Assembly (NCBI GenBank): GCA_963920575.1
Contig: OY986965.1
Span: 1,336,866 to 1,400,865 of the forward strand
DNA from: Narthecium ossifragum
Lineage: Eukaryota; Streptophyta; Magnoliopsida; Dioscoreales; Nartheciaceae
Direction of reading: 5' to 3'
Length of the DNA stretch: 64,000 nucleotides
The position numbers and the translations under genes are program-made. Under the pieces are notes generated by a model. The model was not told the origin of the DNA, ran no database searches, and saw only the letters and a list, made by a program, of their open reading frames with translations. Every line of letters begins with the position of its first letter. Positions within the stretch are counted from its first letter, which is position 1. Positions 11,062 to 23,430 of the stretch are shown in pieces.

Positions 11062-12899
11062 AGCCATTTACATTATACTTGTATGTGTGACCTGATTTAA
11101 TTTTATCAGGAACATGGCAATTTTGTTGTAAGATGTTAGAACTCGTAAGTTTGGACAAGACTGTATTACTAAGCCAGTTTTTGGCTATCAAATAAGTTCA
11201 AATGCTCAATAAATATGAGAATTGTTGTCATTTCTATATTGTTTTGTCGTGTGAATTATTAGTTCCTGGTTTAGATTCGAACAGAATCCATGCAAGATCC
11301 AAACCCAGATCCATGACAGATACCGATGATCCGGATCCAATTTCATACCCGTTAAAGAAATAGGATCCGATTTGTTCTGTTTATTAGATGAAAGAATATT
11401 GGAAAAAAGAAGTCCAAGTGGGTACCTTCTAACCAGTATTAACGGGTGATCATTTGCATCCACTTATAGAATTTTTTTTCATAGTTAATTAGTTAAGATC
11501 CACTAATAGATGCTTTCACTTAAAAAGATACCACTTTAGGACCTTAGGAACATATTCCCTTCTTTCTTTTTCTTCTTGCATAAATATCCATGCCAAAGTT
11601 TATATTTGCATCTACACCCATTTAAACCGAAACTCGATTTGCTGTAACTAGGGAGGAATGTGATATTTAGGACTTGCGAAGGGCCAATGTGAAATTAAGC
11701 CAATGTTTTGAAGACGAGAACAACTATTATTATGAGAAATTGGTTAAAATACAAGTAAATAATAGAAAAAAGAAGAAGGAATCAAAACATGTAAAAAAAA
11801 TATGACCTATAACATCACCAAAGCATGATTACACCAGTTTAGATCTCCAAATATCAACTTAATAATCAAACATCCTTCTAAAAAAAGAATTGAACCCAAA
11901 GTATGAATGACAATTGACTTCTATCATGAATACAGTCGAGACTCGATTAGAGTTAATGGGGAGAGAGGACTCAGTGACGACTTACGAGGCCACATCTAGC
12001 CGTTAGATTTATATCTATTTGGTCCACGGTGGTTGACCTCCTCGATGCCTTCCGCCGGGACCCCCACTTGCCTCCTGAATATCCAGGCGAAGAGGGTCGT
12101 GCACCTCTCGTGAGCTTAGCAGCGACGACCTCTCGCGCTCGCCCTTCAGTCTCGCGTCGCCAATGTCTTCACTGTCAAGTTGTGGGTGACGTGTTGATCC
12201 TTCACCATGTCACCGTTGGTGGCATCGGCAAGGTGGGGGATGGGGTTCTTATCGGTCCAGGAATGGCCCACCTACCGCTGAGATCGCCTGATCATTCCAA
12301 TTCTATGTACATCCAATGGTTTCTTTGCAAACACTAATGGGGTTTCAAATAGAAATCTCCTAATAGATCGTAATGTCTTATATATGTTTTAGTTCTATGT
12401 ATATTTATTTATTTTGGATTATCATTTTATGTTATCCTCGGAGAGATCTCAACTCCGCGTCGGAACCTTTGCAGAAAAAAAATTCCGATCAATGAACACT
12501 AGAAAGCCACAAATATTAATTCATTAATCATTTCCTTTTTTTTTAAACCGTTCTTATCAGATTTTAAGTGATTTTTTTCTAATATTTTCTTCGATTCATG
12601 TATAATTAGATTTTAGGGATCGCGTAACGCGATGAAAACCGAGCCCGGTGGGCCCTACTTTGGTATATTTCTCGGGGAGTAGATAATATTAACTCTTTAT
12701 TGTTGTATTTTTATGCAAAACTGACTCTTTTTTTTGCTCTCGTTCGCAATATTGCCCGTCGCCATCATTAATTAGTTATTACGCTCCCGCTCGGATATTA
12801 ACCAAACTAGAGAGAGATTAACGGGAGAGAGAGAGAGAGGGGGGTGGTCGATCGGAGGCGGGTCGACGGGCGGCGAGGATAAGTGCTCGTGAGGCGGAG
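11062..12899. other. Intergenic region between PURM and CTP synthase
   Basis: AT-rich sequence. The left part is PURM 3'UTR. A GC-richer island at about 12030-12300 carries the serine-acetyltransferase-like remnant listed separately. The last ~100 bases form the GA-rich 5'UTR of CTP synthase. No other gene is supported. Confidence 0.5.
12029..12337 (+). pseudogene. Serine O-acetyltransferase-like hexapeptide fragment
   Basis: This open frame of 102 codons contains VVGDVLILHHVTVGGIGK followed by VGDGVLIGPG (about 12179-12270). That resembles the left-handed beta-helix of plant serine acetyltransferases, where a VVGDNVSILHHVTLGGTGK segment is followed by a basic GDRHP stretch and IGDGVLIGAG. 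Here the stretch between the two blocks is missing, one residue is lost after VVGD, and nothing upstream resembles the enzyme's N-terminal domain. I read it as a gene fragment carried or left behind by rearrangement. The assignment rests on motif memory only. Confidence 0.5.
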
Positions 12900-15800
12900 A
12901 TGAAGTACGTGGTGGTGACTGGCGGCGTGGTGAGCGGGCTGGGAAAGGGCGTCACGGCCAGCAGCATCGGCGTCGTCCTCAAGGCCTGCGAACTTCGCGT
13001 CACCTCCATCAAGATTGGTTCTTTCCCGCTCTTATCATTGGTTTCTTGTCCCTTTTATTGAGCTTCGATGGTTTGGTTTCCTATTGGCCTGGAGACTTGA
13101 CACTCAAGAAGCTTTCTTTTTATTGTTATGTTGGGTCTTGGGTTTTAATGGGGTTTTGGCCTCCCGGATGCCCTGACTTTGGTTTACCTATGACGGGTTT
13201 TTCTGGAAATGTGGTTTGGCTGTGAATATGAATCTAAAACCCTTTTTCTTTACTGGGTATTGGATTATAATGTGAATTTTTGTTATCCTTGGGATTCTTG
13301 TTTCCGTTAAAGGTTTGGTTGGCTTTGATAGAAATGTGCTTGGACTACCCGGTTTTGGCTGTCTTATCCCTTTCTTTCGTTTATTCACGTCTAATTGTGC
13401 CCTTTAGATTTTATTGAAAGAACCCTTTTCGTACCGCGGGGTTTTGCTCCGACGGGAAAAAGGTTCTTGGCTTCTTGCTTTATTTTACAGGCTGACCGTT
13501 TGATTGAAACATGACGTGACACTTGGTATTTACTTTGTGTGTTGTCGTTTCTGATTTTTATTATGTCCTAAGCTGTGGGTTTAAAGTTCATTTTAGATGA
13601 AGGGTTTTGGTCTCCAGAAGTTCTTTGAATTTAAGGTTCTTGTTATTGATGGAATTTGGGGAAACGTAGTTGGATCGAAGGGTATTTGGTTGTTATCTTT
13701 TTGTTACTTATTCATGGGTTTTCTGATAATGTAGGTCTCTAGGTTGTCATGTGTTTATTTGGGTGGGTGACAATAGATATATGTTTGGATTCTTGGGCTT
13801 TGGATCTTTTATTCTTCTGTTATTTCTTTTAATGCTTCTTCTTTTGTTTCTTTACTTTCAAAGTGAAAATCTATTTCTATGATGTGTTTTAATTTTGGGG
13901 AGATAATGTTAGCATACCGGGTCTCTTTTAAGTTATTAATGGGTTTCACTCCTGTTCTTTTATGTAACTTTTTCATAGTTTCATCTTGTTTCCTTTGGCC
14001 ATTGCTTCTTCAATGTCGTAGTTGATTCTTTACTGGAATATAAATGCTTACTTGGCTGATCTTGATGGATTAAAGCAGTCTCTGTTGTGTTTTGATGTGT
14101 ATGGTTTTTAGTTGTGTGATGAACATTTTTCTTATTCCTTGTCATTATTTGATATCTTAGCTTTTAATTTCATTTCGATGACTAATTTATGGCATTTGAA
14201 TGCAGATCCATATTTGAATACAGATGCAGGGACCATGTCGCCATTTGAACACGGGGAAGTTTTTGTTCTTGATGACGGTGGCGAGGTCTCTTTCTTCACT
14301 ATTTGTTATTGGCAGGACAAACATGACTTATATTCCATAAATGAGATATTCTGTTTGGCTGGGAAATCTGGTGGTTACGATCATGTTCTTCATGATGTTG
14401 CTAAAAATTAATATCCTTCATCACAGATAGTACTTTTGTATCATGGTGGTAGTTTCTAAGTTTTAGTATCCAAATATATCGTCCCACGATTCAGCTCTTA
14501 TAGGGCTTCAGTAAGTTTCATTACATGGTCGCTAACTAACTAATATGTTTAAAATGTTAGCAAAGGTGACAACTGGTGCAGTTTCTGTGAGAGCATCAAA
14601 GTAACAAAATATTGTAGTTCTAGATTTATGTTGCAGGCTTTCCAAGTATTTTTTTTGCTGGGCATGATTATTTGCAAGTGGCTTTCTCCTTGCAGCTGGA
14701 ATAACGTTCTTGGATAAATAGGTCGAAATGCTCTCTGTGTCTCCTAACAGATGAATAGTCTAGTGGGGCATCACAAATTACTCCTTTGAACCATGCATCT
14801 CGTGTTTCTCAAACTCTTCCCGTATCTTTTGTATCGTCAACCGTTTGTTACTGTAGGGTTCATTTCTTTTTCATTTCATTGATCTTCATATGGCACTTGT
14901 TAACCGTTCTATAGTGTACATTGTTAACATCTCCTGCTTCTTCTATGGCTTGCCAAGTAGAAGCCTGTCTGATAACTTGTGCTCTCTTTGAAAGTGAACA
15001 TTTTCTTGAGATAGTCCCTATCTCTCCTTTATTAGTCTCTCATCTTGGTTGCACTACATATATGTTTTTCGTAAATTTATGGCACTGTTACGGTATCAAT
15101 CAACTATCGTTGACATGTTCTACTTGATTGTTTGGTGAATAGGTTGATCTGGATCTGGGTAACTATGAGCGGTTCTTGGATGTGACACTTACTAAAGATA
15201 ATAATATCACCACCGGGAAGATATATCAGGCAAGTTCCATTCAGGATGACCTCTTACCAGAAGATGTATCATCTGGATTTATGAATTTACTGAAATGGCT
15301 CTATGCTTCTTTAGTCTGTGATTGACAAGGAAAGGAAGGGGGATTATCTTGGAAAGACTGTACAGGTGGTGTGGACTTTTGTTTTGTTTTTTCTTTTTGA
15401 TAAATTTTGAAAAGTTTGTGTTGCTAAAATGCGCCAGGAATTGTGGATGCTAGGTTGTTCCTCACATAACGGATGCAATAAGAAATTGGATTGAAGCAGT
15501 ATCTATCGTCCCTGTTGACGGTAAAGAGGGACCCGCAGATGTTTGTGTGATAGAGCTTGGTGGAACTGTAGGTAGGTTCTTCTTACCCTTGCAGCTGTTG
15601 CAGTATGACCAGCCACTAAGGTAACAGGTGTGGCTTTCCTTCATCTGAACCAGGTGACATTGAATCAATGCCATTTATTGAAGCTTTGCGGCAGTTGTCA
15701 TTCTCTATTGGTAAATTGCACCTTTTACTGGTCCTCTTTTAATGTCGTCTGGGATATTTACCTCTAGAATTTCAGTATTGTCAAGTGTCAACTGATAGTT

Positions 15801-18800
15801 CCACCTATTGTTATGCTTCAATCTTTTTCCTGATTCTTGTGGGACAAAGGTTTTGGTTCATGTTGATCGCGTACAAACTTAGGATATATGAATGTTTTAT
15901 CACACGCATTGCAAATAGTGGATGCGTTCAGGACCAATATTCTGAAAAGGAGTTTTTCACGTTCTGGTGTTCAATTAACTGCCTATCTCTAGGTGGGAGG
16001 TGAATTGTTAAGCACCCATCTAGGAGGATTGACTATAAAAAAATAAACGGTTAGTTGAAGATAGAAAATAACTTTTAAAAACCTAGAATGTAGGAATTTT
16101 TTAAAAGCGATTTCTAATTTTGATTTCCAACGCTCGTTGAATCACAAGGGGACTATGAAGTTTGGTCAATCTCTGCTTCCTTTGTTTGAATGATGATGGA
16201 ACTCATTGTGCAATAATGATACAGGCGATAATAGATACAGTCGATAATGATATTGTGCAATTAGATTTCTGATTGATGTTCATGAAGAAGATTCTATGTT
16301 GCTAGTGCTTTATAGTCTTCCTTCTGAACGAGAAGGAAGGATAGGTTGCTATCTTCTTTCTTAATATTTTTCCTTTTTTGTTCTCTGATTTTGTTTTAGG
16401 CGTGTCTGCAGAGTTCTCCTTGTAAATTTTTTTAGCATAATACTAGCACGAGGCATCATGCTTTTGTTGTATTTCTATTTTTCCTATAAGTTATATCCTG
16501 TTTTGCTTCCGATCTATGTCTATTAATTCTATAAGAACATGACATGATATATGTGACGCTAAATCACTTTAGATTAAATCATGCACTTCCTTAACTTGTA
16601 ATATGAAATCAATGTTCAACAGGTAAAGACCATTTTTGCCTCATTCATGTCAGCCTTGTGCCTGTATTGGGTGTAGTTGGTGAGCAAGTAAATTTCCCTG
16701 CCTGACACTCTAATGGATTTTCTCATAATCAATGCTGGTTGGTGTTTCTAGAAAGTTTCAACTAAATATGGGGCTTCTGATTTTCCTGCTTGCAGAAAAC
16801 AAAGCCTACGCAACATAGTGTGCGAGAATTAAGGGCATTGGGTTTGACACCAGACCTGCTAGTCTGCCGCTCAGCTCAGGTATTCCTTTTGAGCTTTAGA
16901 TGTGATGTAGCTGGTTCTTGTTTCTTGGATGTAATTGAATTGATTTACGCCTACCATGTATTTTAAGTTGTTGCCTGCTTATATATGTTTGTAGTTAAAT
17001 GGCTTTTCTCTTGAAACAGTATGATGTCAAAGTTAGTTATTTTTCTTTTGGTATTTCGGAGCTCTAAATTGCTTAAGAAACTTGGATAAATTTGTGTTAC
17101 TTTTCAGCCATTGGGAGAAAATACAAAGGAGAAACTTTCTCAGTTTTGTCACGTCCCGGTGAGTTTCGTACTTATAACTGCTTTATGACATCAGCTCTTG
17201 TGCTTCTTATTGTCGAAATCTTTGATGAATCCTCAGCTGGCAAATATTCTCAATATACACGATGTTCCTAACATTTGGCATATTCCTCTGTTACTTCAGG
17301 TGAGTTGACTTTCCTGTGGATTCAAATATTTACTGGCCTAATTTGTTGATAAAATGATTTATATCGCCACAGAAAAATCACTCGTATACCTCATGTTCTC
17401 CTAATAAAGTATTGTACATTTTCAAAGTTTCTGACCAACAACCTTTAACCAGAGGCAAGATGCTCACAAGGCAGTTTTGAAACAACTAAATTTTGTTTGG
17501 TAAGACTTCAATTCTTTTATTTTCTAGTTCTCAAAGCTGTATAGGATTCTTTCATTCTTGTGAATAATTGGAAATGGTTAATTGCCTGCAACAGTGATCC
17601 CCCGAAGCTAGAGGGCTGGACAGAGATGGCAAACACATACAATCAACTCACTAGTTCTGTTAGTATTGCAAACTCAGGGATGCTATTTTATGTCATGCTT
17701 CTTCAAAGGTAGCATGCTAAGACAGGCAATGCTTCAGGTTAAAATTGCTATGGTTGGAAAGTATGTCGGCTTGACAGATTCTTATTTGTCTGTAGTGAAG
17801 GTAAGAGCAAAGTTGTGAACTTGATGTTTTCATTTGGTTTTTGTTTACAGAAATCGTAGAAATTGTTACTTGTCTATCGTATGTAGCAGCTTTGAGATTC
17901 TTGAACTGCAGCCTTGTTTTCTAAATATTTTCATCATTGGAGTTACTTGTATGACAGTAGCAAATTTTTCCTTCAGGAAGCAACAATTTCTAATAGACCA
18001 GGGGCTGAGATGAGGTTGCACTTCACTTTCTTCTTAAAATTGTCCACATGCAAATTATTATTTTTTTGCTATCCAGATCATATAGCCTTGATATAAGAGA
18101 TATAGACTTTTCTGGACCTAATAAGTCAGATCCTGCTCTGGATAGGAAATTGATTCAGGCTCAAACTTATGATCATTTAAAACTTAGGAAAGGTTCCTGA
18201 TTATGTTTCTCAAGCCGTTTGCTCATTGCTATCTTTCTTTTACTTCTCCAGCTACTGTGAAATATCCAAAGAATAAACTGTAGAAAAGCAATTTGCTTTT
18301 CACGTGCAGATTCATTTATAATCTGTCTGAATTTCATATAGTGCATTATGTGGATTTTATCTTGGATAACTATTGTGTACTGTTTCCCATCCTTTTGATG
18401 TCCGCTTTTAAAAGCAGACTAATTTTGGTAATATGTGAATCAAGGTTTTTTATGCCATCGGCATGTACTGTGCCAAGTGATCCCGTGCTGAAGGCATGAA
18501 ATATGGGGAAAATAACTCGGCACGGATAGTGCCTAGTTGATGATGTGCCTGTAAATTAGTGACATGGTACATGCTACATCGTATGGTACCACCGGGCACA
18601 GTAATCCTCCATGTGAATTTTCCTCTAGATGATTATTCAGTTATAACTGATAAGCTTCTCTAATTGTGGCAGGCCCTTTTACATGCCTGCGTTGCTTGCT
18701 CTTTGAAGCCTTCAGTTGAATGGATTGCAGCTTCTGATCTTGAAGATGAAAGTGCCAGATTGGTAATTTGTCATCATCAATATTGTGTATATCTTGTAAA

Positions 18801-21257
18801 ATCCTCTCAATGAAAAATTCATCATCTTCAGTATTTTTTGCACAGATGCCAGAAACACATGCTGTGGCATGGGAAACTCTAAGGGTGAGGCTTCTTTGGA
18901 TATTTTTTTAGCTGTGTTGCATGTAGGAGTATCATGACATGTATCACAGGCATTTGCATTAATTGTTTAGATGGCAATCAATTCTAGCACAGTGGCGCAA
19001 AGAATCAATATGATATATTCTGTTACTTGTTTCAATTGACAGAGTTGTTCATGCATTTTGGTTCCTGGTGGATTCGGTGACCGTGGAGTTGCTGGAATGA
19101 TATTAGCTGCAAAGTTTGCTAGAGAGAATAAAGTTCCTTATCTTGGCATTTGCTTGGGGATGCAGATTTCTGTTATCGAGTTTTCTAGATCAGTATGTAT
19201 TTCTTTATCACTCTCTGTTTCTATTTTGCTTACCTAATTTTACCTTTCTCTTTTTCGGTTTTACTTGCTCTCAATATCTCTTTCATTGAAATTTGCTTAG
19301 ATTCTGGGATTGGAAAGTGCAAATAGTGAAGAGTTTGATCCTCAAACACCTTACCCAGTTGTAATATTCATGCCCGAGGTAATCAGTTAGTCAAGTATGC
19401 TTGTTAGCAGTAATGGTGGAGGTTGTAATGAACTATGAAGTTCTGACAAATTAAAGTCCATACAGGGTTCAAGAACACACATGGGAAGCACAATGAGATT
19501 GGGATCTCGAAGAACATTCTTTAAACATCAGGATTGTCTCACTTCAAAGCTGTATGCTAAAGAGATCCTTTTCTTCTTTTATCAAAAGAAAAACTCAGAG
19601 GCTGATCAGATCATTTGAAAAAGACATTTGTCTCGGGAGTTCTAATTTAAGCCATTTGACTTCATTTTCTTCTGCAACACCATATTAGCATACTTGATTG
19701 TCAAATGAGCAACACCTTTGGTGTCCTGTAAAGTACAGTCAATTTATTTCCCTCGACATCTATGCTTGTCTAAATTGACAATTGTGAATTTTCAGGTACC
19801 AAAACTCTACGTACTTGGACGAACGCCATCGGCACAGATATGAGGTTAGAGATGAATATTGTTGCATATTTTATGCACATTTTTGTTCCAACTGATGCAC
19901 GAAAGAGAGTAGGATTTGACATATTTACTTTTAGGTACCGTTTGGTTCGGGAATAAGAGGGGATAAGTGGGCCCCTACTTTCCCCAAACACCAAAATCCC
20001 TTATCCCCAAGCAATCATTACTAATTTATCCCCACTTTTCAATCATTACTCATTATCTCCATTTTTTCTACCCCAAAATCCCTTATTTATCCCCACTTTT
20101 CAATCATTACTCATTATCCCACTTTTTTTACCCCAAAATCCCTCATCCCCACTTATTCTATTTATCCCCACTTTTTCTATCCCCAAACCAAACGAGCCCT
20201 TAGTGTTGGGTCATCCTCCTAAGCATACCTAAGTTTTAGATACACGTAGTTATTCAGTTCTTACTCACTTTTTCCTGCCTAAATGAGGATATACGGATCA
20301 GCTAAATTTTTCTTTGATTAGAAACACTCAAGATCAATGCTTTATGCTAGAGAAGCATCAAGTTATGAAACTTTGCGTCGGTAGTTTGTTTTCTCATTCG
20401 TTTTGAACTATCTATTTTCCTAATATCTGCCTATATTTCTGTAGGTGAATCCTGATTTTATTGACAAATTGGAAACCACGGGCCTGAAGTTTGTTGGAAA
20501 CGATGAAAGTGGAAGAAGGATGGAGGTATGTGCCTAATCCTATGCCAATAGGAATGGTATGGCGTGTGTTGTTGATCTATTGTGGCATCCATGGACAGGT
20601 TCTGGAGCTACCAAGTCATCCCTACTACGTAGGTGTGCAATTCCATCCTGAATTTAAATCAAGACCTGGGAAGCCTTCTGCTCTATTTTTAGGTAAGTTA
20701 TGATGTATCCAGTTTATACTTTTTGTACAAGAATGTACAGTACCTCTCTAACATCATGTTTTTGTTAACTCTTTTTACTGTGATAAAAGCATTTGAGAGC
20801 TGGCATTTGGTTTCTGATAGAATAATCATGTGTAATTTACTTATTTTATATTGCCCAAAAACACCTCCATTTCATTGTTTTAGCGGCAAATCTCTGGATG
20901 GAGTTAACTATGATATGGGTGGTCACATTGATTTCTGGGTCACGTGCTATTTCTCCCTACTATGCCAAGCCAAATACCAATGTTTGCATAGCATGATATT
21001 CACTTCTTCGTTCCAATATTTTCCTTGTTATCCCATTAGAATGGACTTTTTGCACTATGCACAAGTCATGGCGTTATCTGGGCATCACAGTCTCCTATGT
21101 CGTTAACTGCTACATTCTCACACATTCAAATATCTATTGCGATGGGATGTTGTAATAATTTGCATAATTTAAAGGTGGTAATGTTAATATTTTGTCTTCA
21201 GGTTTCATTTTGGCGGCAACAGGTCGATTAGAAAATTATCTGAATCAAGCTTCATGA
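12900..21257 (+). CDS. CTP synthase (glutamine-hydrolysing)
   Basis: The enzyme makes CTP from UTP, ATP and glutamine in the cytosol, the last step of de novo pyrimidine nucleotide synthesis. I built 22 coding exons: 12900-13017, 14206-14285, 15143-15229, 15315-15365, 15454-15571, 15654-15710, 16623-16687, 16796-16879, 17108-17158, 17237-17299, 17453-17499, 17595-17658, 17738-17800, 18673-18762, 18846-18884, 19043-19192, 19301-19378, 19466-19551, 19796-19844, 20445-20525, 20599-20692 and 21202-21257. They join in phase to 556 residues, the family length. The synthase domain opens with [11 protein letters not shown] (P-loop) and includes [19 protein letters not shown]. The class I amidotransferase domain has nucleophile Cys396 in YLGICLGMQ and His523/Glu525 in VQFHPEF. 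Intron 3 uses a GC donor. A Tourist-like MITE sits in intron 19. Confidence 0.94.
15230..15314 (+). other. GC-AG intron (intron 3 of CTP synthase)
   Basis: The exon before ends ATATATCAG and the next bases are GCAAGT. The intron ends TTCTTTAG, followed by TCTGTGATTGAC. Joining at these points keeps phase 0 and gives KIYQ followed by [17 protein letters not shown], the expected family sequence. No GT donor nearby preserves the frame. AG/GCAAGT is the known strong form of GC donor. Confidence 0.85.
19934..20199. mobile_element. Tourist-like MITE (PIF/Harbinger type) in CTP synthase intron 19
   Basis: The left end reads GGTACCGTTTGGTTCGGG and the right end, reverse-complemented, GGGCTCGTTTGGTTTGGGG. 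The element is flanked by TTA on both sides (19931-19933 and 20200-20202). TTA/TAA duplications and GTTTGGTT termini are typical of Tourist MITEs. The 266-bp body is full of repeats such as TTTTCAATCATTACTCATTAT and CCCCAAAATCCCT, so a translation through it is meaningless. Confidence 0.75.
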
Positions 21258-21534
21258 TGCAATTGCTTTTATAAAGGTAAACAATATTTTGAAAGTTGAG
21301 ACTACTCGTGCACTCATCCACCACTTCCGTCTTCTACTTTGAAGCTTGCTTCACATCTGTCATCTGGCTTTTGCTGTGGGTTTGTCAAGTCCCAGAGCTA
21401 AATGCAAAAATTGAGCACTAAGCATCTTTTACCTCTCACAACATTTTTTTTTCAACTTATCATTTTGCTATGTATTTAGTTTTTTTTTCCTTTGGTCTTG
21501 TTTCCAAATTCAACTTAAGAAAGGTTTATGCGCT

Positions 21535-21690
21535 GAGCACATGAAAGAGCTGGTCGAGAAAAAGTGTTTCTTTTGAAGAGGTCCTACGTTCAAGCCCCAT
21601 TTGTGGGGAATTACGATAAGGCATTTGCTCATCCCCCTAAGTCTGGGCTGAATGCATGACAACTTAAAAAGACAGAAATTTAACAGAGGC
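21535..21690 (+). mobile_element. Possible tRNA-derived SINE copy
   Basis: It contains a possible A box (GCTGGTCGAGAAAAAGTG), then CCTACGTTCAAGCCCC as B box, then GGGGAATTACGATAAGGCATTTGCTC in two blocks and CCCCCTAAG. Order and wording resemble the better-bounded SINE at 48701-48848. I could not fix a target duplication. Confidence 0.4.
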
Positions 21691-22652
21691 AAGTGTTCTC
21701 TTTCAAAATACCTGGGCCTTTACCATGGCTATGTTCTTTAAACCCCGCCACCATATTGACATACTTCAAGCACTAATGGGTCATGAGGAGGATGAATGGT
21801 CCATCTCACGATTCTTTCGTAAATCCCCACTCCTCTAGTAGAGCTAGAACCCATGACCTCCTCATCACAGTAGGCTGGAATCTTAACCATTTAACCTTGT
21901 GGCTGACTGCAAGTTTTTCTTTTGATAGGTTATCGACATTTTTCGTAGGCAATGTTTTACTTCGGTGATGGTCTAATTTGGAGCATTTTTGGTTACTAAC
22001 GACATGAATGTGGTTCCTAAATATCAAATCTTTGCGTTCTTTTTCTCTTCATTAAGAAGCGTACCTCTACTTCCTTTCTATTTCGCAGGAATCCTAGAGA
22101 GTCCATTTAAGCTATTATCTGGTTGAAACTTACAGTGATTTGTGTTGTATCCTTCTAGATTTCGAGTTATCAAACCTTTTTACTGAGATGCGATAAAAAT
22201 GTTCACTTCAAACTTAATACTTCATTCATCTGATGTACAGACTATCAATCCATCTGTAGATGTGGTTTAAGGTGTGAGGAATGGCAATATGATGTTTGTC
22301 TATATATGTTGATGTGATGCTAGGTGGGTTTACTGCTTCAGCAAGAAACCGACTCATGCATGGATTAAAACAGCTGATGGAGTCATTATTCAGCAGTACT
22401 GTTCCAAGAGGGATTGCGATTAAGGTCGCGAAGTAACTTGGCATCTCTCTTCTTGTCTTTTTTGCCCCCTCCTGATATCTCATTCAGATTTTGATGGCAT
22501 TGATCTTGAAGTTTCATGACAGCTTTTTGTTTCTTTGGGCTGAAAACAGTAGACATAGTCTTACTCTTCTGTGTAACATTCAGATCTCAGATCTGATATT
22601 TGGTACAGTTACATGACTCAGCAAATTAGTAATCAGATAGAACTTGAATACT

Positions 22653-22687
<35 letters not shown>
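22653..22687. repeat. TAG/GTA trinucleotide microsatellite
   Basis: About 11-12 uninterrupted repeats of GTA lie in intergenic sequence. Confidence 0.95.
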
Positions 22688-22838
22688 TTACTCTCAAATA
22701 GTGTATCTATATATGTATCATGTATCTCAACAGAAAAGGTATTCAGCTGAGAAGAGATCCTATCAAAAGCTCTCAATATCTACACTCTTAACGCTAAAGA
22801 ATGATGAGGAAGCAGTATAAAGAAAATATATAGACCTT

Positions 22839-23392
22839 TTAACTCAAGCTCCTATGTAGCATCTCATTGTACTCCAGCCAAGAGATCTGGCGTTGCAGCT
22901 TCATCTGTTCATAGAACTCGGCGATGAACTCCTCCGCCTTCGCATCAACGGCCTCCTCCTCCTCTTCTTCTTCTTCTTCTTCGCAAACAAAAACAATGCT
23001 GTCCGATCTATCTCGGCGTCCATTATCATCTTCGTCTTGATCGTAATCTTCATTCACATCTCTGCTGAAGAAAGTTCGCCTGCGGCTGCTGCTATCATTG
23101 TCGTCGTCGGAATCAACTTCCGGCCGGATGCAGGGGATGTTGAAGTGCCGCATGGACGCCAGCCGGTGCATGTTGAAGCGGAACACTGGCGTCTCATCGA
23201 ACGATAGCTGCCTCTCCCCAAAGTGAATCCTATCAGTGTGGCGGCCGATCCTCTTTGCTTGGCTAGGGAGGAGCCGCGAGGCGAACATGGGCCTCTGCCG
23301 GAGCATCCCACCCTTCCTTGCCCATAGCAATGACAGCCGCATCAAGTTCCACGCCCTTCGCCCCAATGCCGGCCGGTCTTCTTGTTTTCCAT
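22839..23392 (-). CDS. DUF761 (cotton-fibre-protein-like) protein, start out of frame
   Basis: The conserved body contains PALGRRAWNLMRLSLLWARKGG at its N-terminal side, split here as a family-like block; an acidic low-complexity run (EEEEEEEEEE) precedes the C-terminal DUF761 motif AEEFIAEFYEQMKLQRQ. DUF761 proteins are small plant proteins of poorly known role. The best start, ACCATGG at 23392, gives only 16 codons (MENKKTGRHW...) because it is one base out of phase with the body. The body's own frame stays open to an ATG at 23507, but that lies upstream of a TATA-like box (about 23478-23487) and the extension is CT-microsatellite sequence. The next in-frame ATG is at 23342, inside the conserved block. 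This may be a one-base assembly error, a real frameshift, or use of the later ATG. Confidence 0.7.
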
Positions 23393-23399
23393 GGTTGAA

Positions 23400-23430
<31 letters not shown>

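Larger units (their letters stand above)
21258..22838. other. Intergenic region with SINE-like sequences and a TAG microsatellite
   Basis: The left part is CTP synthase 3'UTR. At about 21535-21690 (+) and 21780-21905 (-) there are short tRNA-like segments with B-box-like GTTCAAGCCCC and GGGTTCTAGCTC. The first shares a GGCATTTGC...CCTCCTAAG-like tail with the SINE at 48701. A TAG trinucleotide tract runs 22653-22687. No gene is seen. Confidence 0.45.

Noticed and set aside
20723..21106. 127-codon plus-strand frame
   Set aside because: It lies inside the last CTP synthase intron and has no family resemblance.
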